Numbered from the stretch's first letter, positions 52,544-61,201 are shown. The stretch is 64,000 nt of DNA from Haloterrigena gelatinilytica (GCF_013342145.1 NZ_JABUQZ010000001.1:3410001-3474000), one strand, 5' to 3'. Notes: generated by a model from the letters alone, not told the origin. Translations and numbers: made by a program.

Positions 52544-53479
52544 TCAGTCGTCCGGGAACGGGATCTCGAGCGCTTGCCCGTCGTCGGGAACGAACGCGTC
52601 CGTCTCGTCGCCCGCGAAGACCTCGCGGGCCTGCTCGAGGTGGGCGTCCGTCCGTCCGGCGTACCGCGAGGAGAGGTGCATCAGCGCGAGCCGATCCGCA
52701 CCCGCTCGGTTCGCGATTTCGGCGGCCTGTCGGGCCGTCGAGTGGGCCGTCTCGGCGGCGCGGTCGGCCCGATCGTCGGCGAACGTGGCGTCGTGGATCA
52801 GCAGGTCGGGCTCGTCGGCGGCTTCGACCGTCGCCGCCGCGGGCCGGGTGTCGCCGGTGTACACGATCGCGCGTCCGGGACGAGGGTCGCCCACCACCTG
52901 GTCGGGATCGACGACGGTGCCGTCCTCGAGTTCGACGGACTCGCCCTCGTGGAGTTTCGAGAACTTCGGTCCCACGGGCACCCCCAGCTCCTCGGCGCGT
53001 TCGCGATCGAACCGACCCTTGCGGTCGTCCTCGACGAGCGCGTAGCCGACCGAGCGGGCGTCGTGGTCGGTCGCGAACGCGCGGACCTCGTACTCGTCGG
53101 CGCGGTAGGCCACGTCGCCGTCGCCGACCTCGTTGATCCGGACGGGAAACGAGGGGCGGTTGCCGAGGGCGTTGACCAGTCCCTTCAGTTCGCGGCGCGT
53201 CCCGCTGGGCGTGTGGATCGCCAGCGGCTCCTCGCGGTCGTTGAAGTCCATCGTCTGGAGCAGCCCGGGAATCCCGAGGACGTGATCGCCGTGGAGGTGC
53301 GTGACGAACAGGTGCGAGACGGAGAACCCCGTGCCGAAGCGCATCATCTGGCGCTGGGTCCCCTCGCCGGCGTCGAACAGCAGCTCCTCGCCCTCTCGAG
53401 CGACGAAGATCGCGCTCGGATTCCGCTCGGTCGTCGGGATCGCACCGGCCGTCCCCAGAAACGTCACGCGCAGTGGCAT
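52544..53479 (-). CDS. rnz: Ribonuclease Z
   Basis: 311 residues. It is a metallo-beta-lactamase endonuclease that trims the 3' trailer of pre-tRNA. LRVTFLGTAGAIPTTERNPS is the family N-terminus, and the metal site is VTHLHGDHVLGIPGLLQTM (HxHxDH, residues ~60-66). IHDATFADD and LMHLSSRYAG are the later histidine/aspartate ligands. The length matches short-form RNase Z. The gene is convergent with corA and monocistronic. Confidence 0.95.
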   Translation of the reverse strand: MPLRVTFLGTAGAIPTTERNPSAIFVAREGEELLFDAGEGTQRQMMRFGTGFSVSHLFVTHLHGDHVLGIPGLLQTMDFNDREEPLAIHTPSGTRRELKGLVNALGNRPSFPVRINEVGDGDVAYRADEYEVRAFATDHDARSVGYALVEDDRKGRFDRERAEELGVPVGPKFSKLHEGESVELEDGTVVDPDQVVGDPRPGRAIVYTGDTRPAAATVEAADEPDLLIHDATFADDRADRAAETAHSTARQAAEIANRAGADRLALMHLSSRYAGRTDAHLEQAREVFAGDETDAFVPDDGQALEIPFPDD

Positions 53480-53695
53480 CAGTGGCTCCTCCGGTTGCCG
53501 GCACTAAACCCCCTTCGGATGGCCCGTCTCGACCCGGAGAAGCCGTCGGGATGCCCGTTCAGGGGTGACCAATGACAGGGCCGTACCGTGTCGTAAACGG
53601 TTCAGAACGATCCCGACTCGCGAAAAACCGGCAAAATCGCTCCACGCCGTGCAAACGGACTCGGTATTTTACGTCCGTCGAGCCCCTACGCACGG

Positions 53696-54835
53696 ATGAT
53701 ACCACCCCCAATGAGTTCAGGACTGACGTTCGGTACGATCAAGCGGGTCGGCGCGATCCTGCTCGCGATCGCGATCGTACTCGCGGCGGGGCTCGTCATC
53801 TTCCAGGCCCCCGCGATATTCGGCGTCGAGGAGGACCCCCAGGCGTCGATCACGTTCGAAGACCAGCGCGGCGACGGCGAATCGGTCACCGTCGACGAGG
53901 TCAGCCTCTCGGAAGGCGGCTTCGTCGTCGTGACCGGCAGCGACGGCGAGACGCTCGCCGTCTCCGACTACCTCGAGGCGGGGTCCCACGAGAACGTGAC
54001 TATCGAGCGCAACGAGGACGCCCAGGCCGAACTCGTCGGCCAGCTCACGGCGACGGTCCACCGCGACACCAACGACGACGAGAACTTCGGGTACGACGAC
54101 AGCGACGGCGAAGCGGACCCGCCGTACCTCGAGGACGGCTACCCGGTCTCGGACACGGCGACGGTGACCGGCGACACCACCGACGCGCTCGACGACTCCT
54201 TTACGGTCGAGTCGCTCAGCGCGCCGGAGTCGGCGACGACCAACGAGACGATCGAGATCACCGCCGAGATAGCCAATCCGACCGATCTCGGCAGCCAGCA
54301 GAGCGTCGAACTGCGACTCGACGGGGACGTCCTCAAGCAACAGACGCTGGAACTGGGGGCCGGCGAGACCGGCGAGGTCTCCTTCGAGATCGAGACCGCC
54401 GGCCTCGCACCGGGCAACCGAACCATCGGCGTCTACACCGACGGCCACGGGGCGCTCGACGAGATCGAACTCACGTTCCACACGACGCCCGGAATCGAAA
54501 TCGTCAACGGGAGCGACGACTCGGTCACGGCCGCGGTCGCGACCCCCGAAGAGGGCTTCGTCGCCGTCCAGGATGCGAACGGCACCGTCGTCGGGACCAG
54601 CGAGGTGCTTAGCCCCGGCGAACACGACAACGTCACCGTCGAATTCGACGAGAACGCGACCGTCGAGGACGACGAGGAACTGACCGCGTTCGTCGCGACG
54701 GGCGACCCGAGCGACCCCGAGAACGCGACGCCGGTCGAGGACGAGGGCGAGCGCATCGAGACGACGTTCACGCTCGCCGACGTCCCGGACGGGAGCGACG
54801 ACGGTAACGAGAGCGACGCTGGCGGTAGCGAGTAG
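53696..54835 (+). CDS. Surface protein with two DUF7282-like domains and a central CARDB-like domain
   Basis: 379 residues. A single N-terminal helix (VGAILLAIAIVLAAGLVIFQ) anchors the protein, and the rest is extracellular and acidic. The segment about 48-165 (ASITFEDQRGDGESVTVDEV; GGFVVVTGSDGETLAVSDYL) is repeated at about 275-365 (GFVAVQDANGTVVGTSEVL). Between them is an Ig-like domain (SAPESATTNETIEITAEIAN). Such repeats occur in haloarchaeal S-layer-associated proteins of unknown function. The ATG at 53696 lies about 28 nt after a TATA-like tattttacg; an internal ATG at 53711 is possible. Confidence 0.78.
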   Translation: MIPPPMSSGLTFGTIKRVGAILLAIAIVLAAGLVIFQAPAIFGVEEDPQASITFEDQRGDGESVTVDEVSLSEGGFVVVTGSDGETLAVSDYLEAGSHENVTIERNEDAQAELVGQLTATVHRDTNDDENFGYDDSDGEADPPYLEDGYPVSDTATVTGDTTDALDDSFTVESLSAPESATTNETIEITAEIANPTDLGSQQSVELRLDGDVLKQQTLELGAGETGEVSFEIETAGLAPGNRTIGVYTDGHGALDEIELTFHTTPGIEIVNGSDDSVTAAVATPEEGFVAVQDANGTVVGTSEVLSPGEHDNVTVEFDENATVEDDEELTAFVATGDPSDPENATPVEDEGERIETTFTLADVPDGSDDGNESDAGGSE

Positions 54836-54889
54836 CAGGACGGCGACGGACCGACCGATTCTTACCCCGGCCGGCCCTACGGACGGGCG

Positions 54890-55894
54890 ATGGACGCGCC
54901 GCTGTGGACCGACACCCACGCGCCCGAGCTGGCCGAGTTGCCCCAGGACGACGCCCGCGAGTACCTCCAGCGGGCCGTCGACGAGCCGATCAACCTCCTC
55001 CTGCAGGGCCCGCCCGGCAGCGGGAAGACGGCGGCGGCACGCGCGCTCGCTCGAGACGCGCACGCGGATCCGGACAACGACCTGATCGAGATCAACGTCG
55101 CCGACTTCTTCGGCCGGACGAAGACCGAGATCAAGAACGATCCCCGGTTCGCCCAGTTCCTCGTCGGTCGCTCCTCGATGTCCAAACGGGACATGATCAA
55201 CCACGTCTTAAAGGAGTCGGCGAGCTACGCCTCGGTCTCCGGCGACTACAAGACGGTCCTGCTGGACAACGCCGAGGACGTCCGCGAGGACTTCCAGCAG
55301 GCGCTGCGCCGGATCATGGAGCAACACCACCGAACGACGCAGTTTATCATCGCCACCCGCCAGCCCACGAAGCTCATCCCGCCGATCCGATCGCGGTGTT
55401 TCCCCGTTCCCGTCCGCGCGCCGACGAGCGAGGAGACCGTCGCCGTCTTGGAGCGGATCGTCGAGGCGGAGGGCATCGAGTACGACGCGGACGGCCTCGA
55501 GTTCGTCGCCGGCTACGCGAACGGCAACCTCCGGCAGGCGATCCTGGCGGCCCAGACCACCGTCGAGGACGAGGGCGAACTCACGATGCAGGCGGCCTAC
55601 GAGACCATCGGCGAGGTCGGCCTCGAGGACGAGATCGAGGGGATGTTAGACGACGCCGAGGCCGGCGACTTCACGGACGCCCGCAAGACCTTGGACGACC
55701 TGCTGGTCGACGAGGGGTTAGACGGCGGCGAGGTCCTCGATTCGATCCTCGGCGTCGCCCGCAAGCGATACCAGGGCGAGCGGCTGGCCCGCATCCACCA
55801 GTTGGCCGCCGACATCGAGTTCGAGATGCAGGAGGGCTCGAGCGACCGCATTCACGTCTCGCACCTGCTCGCCGAACTGGGACGAGACGCATAG
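54890..55894 (+). CDS. Replication factor C small subunit-like clamp-loader ATPase with altered Walker B
   Basis: 334 residues. The AAA+ Walker A GPPGSGKTAAARALAR is near residue 41. Walker B reads LLDNAED in place of LxDEAD, so the usual catalytic glutamate is Asn. The arginine-finger/SRC motif IRSRCFPV is kept, as are QQALRRIMEQH and the C-terminal collar domain. It probably works in a heteromeric clamp loader that places PCNA on DNA; haloarchaea have more than one small subunit, and this resembles the RfcC type. The Walker B change suggests it binds ATP but hydrolyses it poorly. Confidence 0.88.
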   Translation: MDAPLWTDTHAPELAELPQDDAREYLQRAVDEPINLLLQGPPGSGKTAAARALARDAHADPDNDLIEINVADFFGRTKTEIKNDPRFAQFLVGRSSMSKRDMINHVLKESASYASVSGDYKTVLLDNAEDVREDFQQALRRIMEQHHRTTQFIIATRQPTKLIPPIRSRCFPVPVRAPTSEETVAVLERIVEAEGIEYDADGLEFVAGYANGNLRQAILAAQTTVEDEGELTMQAAYETIGEVGLEDEIEGMLDDAEAGDFTDARKTLDDLLVDEGLDGGEVLDSILGVARKRYQGERLARIHQLAADIEFEMQEGSSDRIHVSHLLAELGRDA

Positions 55895-55942
55895 TTGCCC
55901 GTTTCTGCAACCTTTTTTCGGGTCCCCCTCTGGAGTACCGCT

Positions 55943-56395
55943 ATGCCCACCGTACTCGACACGTACATCAAGAACCGATACCGGGTGCAGCCGAACCACG
56001 CGAACAACAACGAGACGCTCCACGGCGGCAACCTCATGAAGTGGCTCGACGAGATCGGCGCGATGTCGGCGATGCGCTTCGCCGGCGAGACCTGCGTCAC
56101 CGCCCGGGTGAACGAACTCGACTTCGAGCGCCCGATCGGGATCGGCGACACCGCGATGGTCGAGGCCTTCGTCTACGACGCGGGCCGTCGGAGCGTCCAC
56201 GTCGGACTGCGCGCCTGGCGCGAGGAGCCCAGAACCGGCGAGACCGAGCGGACGACCGAGTCTTCCTTTACCTTCGTCGCGATCGACGAGGACGGGTCGC
56301 CGGTTCCGGTACCGGAGCTAACGGTCGACTCCGAACGGGGACGAGAACTCCGGGATCGAATGCTCGAGGCCGGCGAGGCTGCCGACGGCGACTGA
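55943..56395 (+). CDS. Acyl-CoA thioesterase, hotdog fold
   Basis: 150 residues. NHANNNETLHGGNLMKWLDE contains the catalytic-region Asn and the HGG-x-x-M-x-W-x-D block of the BFIT/YciA thioesterase group, followed by VTARVNELDFERPIGIGDTA. It hydrolyses acyl-CoA, probably as a hexamer, in lipid or amino-acid catabolism. The ATG at 55943 gives MPTVLDTYIKNRYRVQPNHA; upstream frame residues fall in a T-rich spacer that may end rfc transcription (cctttttt, about 55911-55918). Confidence 0.88.
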   Translation: MPTVLDTYIKNRYRVQPNHANNNETLHGGNLMKWLDEIGAMSAMRFAGETCVTARVNELDFERPIGIGDTAMVEAFVYDAGRRSVHVGLRAWREEPRTGETERTTESSFTFVAIDEDGSPVPVPELTVDSERGRELRDRMLEAGEAADGD

Positions 56396-56478
56396 TACGG
56401 ACTGCCGTACGTCAGTTCCGGCACATCCACTGGACGGAATCGTGGGGCGCCGGGAAATCGCTACAGCGGACCGTATGA

Positions 56479-57879
56479 CTACTCCGTGGGGACCGACTCC
56501 TCGTCGGACTCCGCTTCGTCCGGCGGCTCCTCGGCGGGTTCCGGTTGCTGCTCGAGCTTCCGCAGTCTGGCCTTCAGGATGCGGGTGTTCTCGACGGTCT
56601 CGACGGTGATGCGGACGCCGTCGTAAGTGATCTCCTCGCCCTCCTCGACGAGTCGGCCCGCGCGATTGAAGATGAAGCCGGCGATGGTCTCGAACTCCTG
56701 GCCCTCGGGGAGGTCGATCGTCAGGGCCTCGTTGACGTCCTCGATGTTGACCTCGCCGCGGACGATGACGGTGCGGTCGTCGAGCTGTTCGATCGGTTCG
56801 TCCTCGCCGGATTTCAAGATCTCACCGACGATCTCCTCGATCATGTCCTCGACGGTGACCAGCCCCTCGGTGGTGCCGAACTCGTCGATGACGATCGCCA
56901 TGTGCATCCGGTTTTCCCGCATCTCGGTCAGCAGTTCGTCGACGTTCTTCGACTCGGGGACGTGCAGCGTCGGCTGGATGAGATCCTCGAGCTCGAGGTC
57001 GTCGGCCTCGGTCTCGCCGTAGTTGAGATCGCGGACGAGGTCGCGAATGTGGACGACGCCGAGGACGTTGTCGAGGCTCCCCTCGTAGACCGGCACGCGG
57101 GCGTGGCCGCTCTGGATACAGGTCTCGATGGCCTCGTCGATGCCGGCGTCCTTGGGGACCGCGGTCATGTCGAGGCGAGGCGTCATGACCTCCTTGACGA
57201 TGGTGTTGTTGAAGCGGAAGATCCGCTGGAGCATCTCGTGTTCCTCCTCCTCTAAGACGCCCTCACGCTCGCCGGACTCGATCATCTCCTGGATCTCGTC
57301 GCGGGTGACGTAGGGCGACTCGATCGCCCCGGTCGAGCCGATGAGCCTGTTGACCTGCCGAGTGAGGTAGTCGAAGAGGACGATCAGCGGAAACAGGAAG
57401 TACTCCGTCGCCTTCAGCGGTCTGGCGATTCGGACCGACCACGTGTCGGCGTTCTCGACGGCGTAGGACTTGGGCACGCTCTCGCCGAACAGGAGGACGA
57501 GCGCGGTGATCCCGAACGTCGCCAGCAACACGCCGACCAGGCCGCCGAAATGCAGCGAGAGGATCGCGGTCGCGATCGAGGACATCGCGATGTTGACGAT
57601 GTTGTTGCCGACGAGGATCGTCACGAGGAGCCGATGGGGGTCGTTCTTGAGGGACTTGACCAGTTTCGCGCCCGGAACGCCGTCCTCGACCATCCCCTCG
57701 AGGCGGTGTTTCGGCAGGTTGAACATCGCGATCTCCGAGGAGGAGAAGAACGCAGAGAGCGCGATAAGCAGGAGCACAGCGACGCTGCCGAGAATTGTTA
57801 CCATCGACTCGTCGAGTTCGAGACCCACGACTGGCACCTCGTAGGCGGCGGCGACCGCGGACAGCAGAGACAACGCCAT
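56479..57879 (-). CDS. DUF21/CBS-pair/CorC transporter-associated membrane protein (HlyC/CorC family)
   Basis: 466 residues. The N-terminal DUF21 domain has four helices, beginning SVAVLLLIALSAFFSSSEIA, whose SSSEIA motif is typical of CNNM/CorC proteins. Two CBS domains follow (VMTPRLDMTAVPKDAGIDEA and VHIRDLVRDLNYGE onwards). The C-terminal CorC_HlyC domain has GFIFNRAGRLVEEGEEITYD. Family members are linked to magnesium or sodium extrusion and membrane-ion homeostasis, regulated by nucleotide binding to CBS. A CorA-type gene lies 4 kb upstream. The C-terminal tail is acidic and Glu/Pro-rich. Confidence 0.9.
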   Translation of the reverse strand: MALSLLSAVAAAYEVPVVGLELDESMVTILGSVAVLLLIALSAFFSSSEIAMFNLPKHRLEGMVEDGVPGAKLVKSLKNDPHRLLVTILVGNNIVNIAMSSIATAILSLHFGGLVGVLLATFGITALVLLFGESVPKSYAVENADTWSVRIARPLKATEYFLFPLIVLFDYLTRQVNRLIGSTGAIESPYVTRDEIQEMIESGEREGVLEEEEHEMLQRIFRFNNTIVKEVMTPRLDMTAVPKDAGIDEAIETCIQSGHARVPVYEGSLDNVLGVVHIRDLVRDLNYGETEADDLELEDLIQPTLHVPESKNVDELLTEMRENRMHMAIVIDEFGTTEGLVTVEDMIEEIVGEILKSGEDEPIEQLDDRTVIVRGEVNIEDVNEALTIDLPEGQEFETIAGFIFNRAGRLVEEGEEITYDGVRITVETVENTRILKARLRKLEQQPEPAEEPPDEAESDEESVPTE

Positions 57880-57990
57880 TGATGTGGAGGCTTGTAGCCG
57901 GATCGGTTAACCGTTTACCATCTCGGCAGGTAGCGGGTCCATCTCGCCGCCGACGACACGTTTACCCGCTCGTTTCCCCAACGAATGGGT

Positions 57991-58287
57991 ATGGAAACGT
58001 CCGCCAGCGCAGCGAGCGACGCGCCGATCACGTTCTACCGGCTACAGGCGTGTCCGTACTGCGAACGCGTCGCTCGGCTGCTCAACGAGTACGATCTGGA
58101 GTACCGGTCGCGGTTCGTCGAACCGATGCACTCGCAGCGCGACGTCGTCAAGCGGGTCGCCGGCGTCCGCACCGTCCCCGTCGTCGTCGACGAGAACACC
58201 GGCGTCACGATGGCCGAGAGCGCCAACATCGTCGACTACCTCGAGTCGACCTACGGCGAGGGCCAGACGGCAGGGGGTGACGACTGA
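57991..58287 (+). CDS. Glutaredoxin-like thioredoxin-fold protein with CPYC
   Basis: 98 residues. ITFYRLQACPYCERVARLLNEY carries the CPYC redox site at residues ~23-26. GVRTVPVVVDENTGVTMAES provides the cis-proline (TVPVVV) and glutathione-type loop. There is a short N-terminal extension. Haloarchaea use gamma-glutamylcysteine rather than glutathione. The stop codon overlaps the ATG of the peroxiredoxin-like gene by one base, so the two are co-translated and probably work together. Another ATG lies at 57985. Confidence 0.88.
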   Translation: METSASAASDAPITFYRLQACPYCERVARLLNEYDLEYRSRFVEPMHSQRDVVKRVAGVRTVPVVVDENTGVTMAESANIVDYLESTYGEGQTAGGDD

Positions 58288-58799
58288 TGCCGGACTTCGA
58301 GGTCACCGACCTCGGTCCCGCCGATCACCTCGAGGCGGGCGAGGAGGTCCCCGACGTCACGCGGCCGCTGGTCACCGACGAGTTCTGGGAGGACCGCAGC
58401 CTCTCCGACGTCGTCGCCGACGAGGGCCGGACGATCCTCGTCTGCACGCCGATGATCGGCTCCTTCGCCGCGAAGTACATCTACGACGAACTCGACGAGC
58501 GGGGCTGGTTCGACCGCGCCGACCGAATCGTCGGCCTCACGGCGTCGACGCCGTACGCGGTCTCCTCGTTCCTCGACGACAACGAGTTGCCGTTCGCGAT
58601 CTTCGCCGACCCGGCCAACGACGTCGCCGAGTCGCTAGGTATCGCCCACGATCTCGACGGGATGGCAGGGATCAGCGAACCGCGGGTCGCCGTCTTCGGG
58701 CTCGAGCCGGACCTGACGATCGACAGCGCCTGGGTGTCGACCGAGTGGCCCGAGTTCCCGCCGTACGACGAGCTCGAGTCCGAACTGGGCCTCGAGTAG
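58287..58799 (+). CDS. Peroxiredoxin-like protein apparently lacking the peroxidatic cysteine
   Basis: 170 residues. The overall thioredoxin-fold redoxin pattern is present: an N-terminal extension, LSDVVADEGRTILVCTPMIGSF (in two parts), IVGLTASTPYAVSSFLDDNE and FAIFADPANDVAESLGI. Normally a PxxxTxxC motif follows the first beta strand; here the segment is CTPMIGSFAAKYI, with no Cys in that position. The only nearby Cys sits before TP. The protein may be a redox-inactive or altered peroxiredoxin relative. Translational overlap with the glutaredoxin gene suggests joint function. Confidence 0.75.
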   Translation: MPDFEVTDLGPADHLEAGEEVPDVTRPLVTDEFWEDRSLSDVVADEGRTILVCTPMIGSFAAKYIYDELDERGWFDRADRIVGLTASTPYAVSSFLDDNELPFAIFADPANDVAESLGIAHDLDGMAGISEPRVAVFGLEPDLTIDSAWVSTEWPEFPPYDELESELGLE

Positions 58800-58892
58800 C
58801 GCGGCTCGCAGACCGGGTACCGTCTCCGCTCTGCGGGGTCGAGCGGGCGGCGTGACGCTACGTTTTTGTCGCTGACGCGGCGAGAGACGGGT

Positions 58893-59501
58893 ATGAACGA
58901 CGACGCCCTCGAGCGCGCCGCGCGGGCGATCCGCGCGGGCGAACTGGTGGTGTATCCGACCGAGACGGTCTACGGGCTCGGCGCCGACGGACTCGACGCC
59001 GGCGCCGTCGAACGCGTCTTCGAGGCCAAGGGACGGGATCGGTCGAAACCGGTCTCCGTCGCCGTGCCGACGTTCGAGACGGCCCTCGAGGAGGACTACG
59101 TCCGCGCGAGCGACCGCGAACGCGCGTTCGCCGACGAATTCCTTCCGGGTCCCGTGACGCTGCTCTGCGAGCGCACCGAGGCCCTCCCGGACGTCCTCAC
59201 GGCCGGTCGCGAACGAGTCGGTGTCCGGGTGCCCGACTGCGAACCGGCGCTCGCGTTCCTCGAGCGCGCCGAGCGACCGGTCACCGCCACGAGCGCCAAC
59301 GTCAGCGGGGAGCCGAGCGCCCGGCGAGTCGAGGATATCGGCCAACAGGTGCTCGACGAGGCGGTGGTCCTCGAGGCCGACGACCTGTACGAATCGATCG
59401 ACGAGACGGTCCCGAGCACCGTCGTCGACATCGAGGCCGACACGATCCACCGCCGCGGGGCGCTGGCCGACGAGGTCGAGGCGTGGCTCGAGGCGAACTG
59501 A
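58893..59501 (+). CDS. L-threonylcarbamoyladenylate synthase (YrdC/Sua5 family)
   Basis: 202 residues, the YrdC-only short form. VVYPTETVYGLGADGLDA is the family signature near residue 20. KGRDRSKPVSVAV is the KxR-SxxP nucleotide/carbamate site, and PVTATSANVSGEP is the SxN motif near residue 130. It makes threonylcarbamoyl-AMP, precursor of the t6A modification next to ANN-decoding anticodons. The ATG at 58893 gives MNDDALERAARAIRAGELV, with a T-rich element about 30 nt upstream. Confidence 0.94.
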   Translation: MNDDALERAARAIRAGELVVYPTETVYGLGADGLDAGAVERVFEAKGRDRSKPVSVAVPTFETALEEDYVRASDRERAFADEFLPGPVTLLCERTEALPDVLTAGRERVGVRVPDCEPALAFLERAERPVTATSANVSGEPSARRVEDIGQQVLDEAVVLEADDLYESIDETVPSTVVDIEADTIHRRGALADEVEAWLEAN

Positions 59502-59629
59502 CGGGCGACTCGAGTCCGGCGATCAGCCGTCCGATACCGCCGCGCTGAGCGCCGCGGACCTATCTCTCCCGAGTTCGTCGGGAGAAATTATATGTGCGAC
59601 GGGATGTGATATCGGTGACACGTGGTAGT

Positions 59630-59839
59630 ATGAACGGTCGTGTGAGATCCGGCGACTCGCTGTTCCGAACGCGGCCGGTGCTGTGGTTCCTTCTCGCCGT
59701 GACCGTCCCCGCACTCGGTTACGTCGCGAGTCGACTCTCGATCAGCGGCGAATCGCTCGCGAGCGCGGCACCCCTCGGCGTCGTCTTCGGCGTGGTCTTC
59801 GCCGCCGTGGCCGCGCTCGCGAAGCACGTTCTGGAGTGA
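59630..59839 (+). CDS. Small two-helix membrane protein, unknown function
   Basis: 69 residues. MNGRVRSGDSLFRTRPVLWF leads to helix 1 (LLAVTVPALGYVASRL), then SISGESLAS and helix 2 (AAPLGVVFGVVFAAVAALAK). The N-terminus is basic, so it probably faces the cytoplasm. A TATA-like aattatatg lies about 45 nt upstream. Family not recognised. Confidence 0.6.
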   Translation: MNGRVRSGDSLFRTRPVLWFLLAVTVPALGYVASRLSISGESLASAAPLGVVFGVVFAAVAALAKHVLE

Positions 59840-60027
59840 GGACGGTCCGACCGCCTCGTCGGACGACCTTTCGTGGCGCTTCGACGGCGCGACGTCGCGA
59901 CGGGACTGCGACTGCCGTTCCGGGGACTCCGGACGACACCGTCAGGTGCCGGTCGAGACCGAAGCGTCGCTCGAGGGCTAACGGTATCGGATTCGAAGCG
60001 AATCGGAGAAACGGGAGCCCGCGAAAT

Positions 60028-60390
60028 TCAGTCGGCCGCTTGCTCGGCGTCGGTCGTCGGGGACGGTCCGGAACCGAGCATGTCAGCGACGGATTCGCGG
60101 GCGCGGCCGGGCAGCGACGCGACGAACCGAGCGATCGTCTGCGGTCCGCTCACGGGCCCGGGAGAGCGATAGCAGGCGATGAGCGACCACATGGTCGCGA
60201 CGCCGAGCGCTCCGGCCGCCGAGAAGGTCATTCCCATCGTCGCGTAGGTGAACGAGTAGACGGCCCCGACCGTCATCGAGGGGACGCTCGAGCCGAGCGG
60301 AACCTGGGCGGTGGGATCTCGCACCGTCGGTGCGAGGAAGGTGATCGAAAGGACGCTGCCGGCGAGGAAGACGAAATCTTGCCACATCAT
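60028..60390 (-). CDS. Small membrane protein of the MMWQDF type, copy 2
   Basis: 120 residues, paralogue of the gene at 34941. MMWQDFVFLAGSVLSITFLA, the loop PTVRDPTAQVPLGSSVPSM and the helices VGAVYSFTYATMGM and LGVATMWSLIACYRSP align along the whole membrane part. C-terminal tails differ. The promoters share a TATA-like element and an ACTCG-N4-CGAGT palindrome. The function is unknown; the conserved short N-terminus suggests start at the first ATG. Confidence 0.78.
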   Translation of the reverse strand: MMWQDFVFLAGSVLSITFLAPTVRDPTAQVPLGSSVPSMTVGAVYSFTYATMGMTFSAAGALGVATMWSLIACYRSPGPVSGPQTIARFVASLPGRARESVADMLGSGPSPTTDAEQAAD

Positions 60391-60403
60391 CGTGTAATCG
60401 ACT

Positions 60404-60431
60404 ACTCGGTCACGAGTAAAAGTCTCTCGGT
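60404..60431 (-). promoter_or_regulatory. Promoter with palindromic operator ACTCG-N4-CGAGT, copy 2
   Basis: On the minus strand the order is ACCGAGAG (60431-60424), two bases, TTTTA (60421-60417), then the palindrome ACTCG-TGAC-CGAGT (60417-60404), ending 13 nt before the ATG at 60390. On the plus strand the palindrome reads ACTCG-GTCA-CGAGT. Same layout as 34902-34930. Confidence 0.65.
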
Positions 60432-60505
60432 ATCACTCCCACTGGATCGATTATACGTCCGATTTCGTGACTTACAAGCCTCGATACCCGATATCTGTAT
60501 TTCCA

Positions 60506-61201
60506 TCATTCCGAAGCGAATCCGGGTAACAGCGAGCGCAGGGTTCGGGTCCGGACGCCACACTGGGCGGCGAACTCACAGGACTCGCACTTCGATCGGT
60601 TCGTCGTGCGGGCCGGCGGGCCGTCGAGGTCCCACACCGTCCGGAGCGCGCGTCGGTAGCGGGCCTTGCGCCGCGTCGTCAACTCGAGGGAGCGAACGAC
60701 GCCGTGGGCGGGGTACTCGACCCACGCGCGATCGATTTCTCGTTCGTGCTCCCAGGCCAGCGCCTTCGCGGCCGCGACGGCGTGGACCGACTGGGATTCC
60801 CAGACTCCCCGTTCGGGCGGCGTCCCGGCCGAAATCAGGACCGGCTCGAGCGGCGCGTCGAGCACCTTGTGGACGACGCCGTGACAGTCCTTCCCGGCGG
60901 CGTAGACGTTCCGTTCGCTCGGGTCGCGCAACCGATCCCAGTGGCCGGCCGCGGCGAGACGGTCGCGAGTCGCACCGAGGCGCTCGCGATACTGCACGGG
61001 TTCGACGGCGATCGGTTCGGCCGCGAGCGTCCCCGCCGGCGCCTCGAGCAGGGCCTCGTACCGCCGCTCGAGGTCCCGAATTCGCTCGACCGACGACGAC
61101 GGCTCGCGATCGGCGTCGTCGTCCGTCCGCTGGTAGTAGCACTTCCGAGCGCAGTAGGCGGCCGTCCGCAGGTCGCTGAAGGGAACGAGGGCTCGAGACA
61201 C
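60506..61201 (-). CDS. Cas4-like Fe-S protein with degenerate nuclease site
   Basis: 231 residues. The N-terminal RTAAYCARKCYYQR and the C-terminal CESCEFAAQCG (CxxCx5C) match the cysteine cluster of Cas4/Dna2-type [4Fe-4S] nucleases. The region where Cas4 has its PD-(D/E)xK residues reads HGVVHKVLDAPLEPVLISAG: the usual G-x-I-D Asp and the E-x-K strand are not visible. It is thus probably a non-nucleolytic member. No cas1, cas2 or repeat array is in the window, so it is not part of a CRISPR locus here. It may bind DNA ends or act in repair; that is inference. Confidence 0.7.
   Translation of the reverse strand: MSRALVPFSDLRTAAYCARKCYYQRTDDDADREPSSSVERIRDLERRYEALLEAPAGTLAAEPIAVEPVQYRERLGATRDRLAAAGHWDRLRDPSERNVYAAGKDCHGVVHKVLDAPLEPVLISAGTPPERGVWESQSVHAVAAAKALAWEHEREIDRAWVEYPAHGVVRSLELTTRRKARYRRALRTVWDLDGPPARTTNRSKCESCEFAAQCGVRTRTLRSLLPGFASE

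Noticed and set aside
60506-61201. Cas4-like gene as evidence for a CRISPR-Cas locus
   Set aside because: No cas1, cas2, effector genes or repeats in 64 kb; solitary Cas4-like genes are common in archaea.
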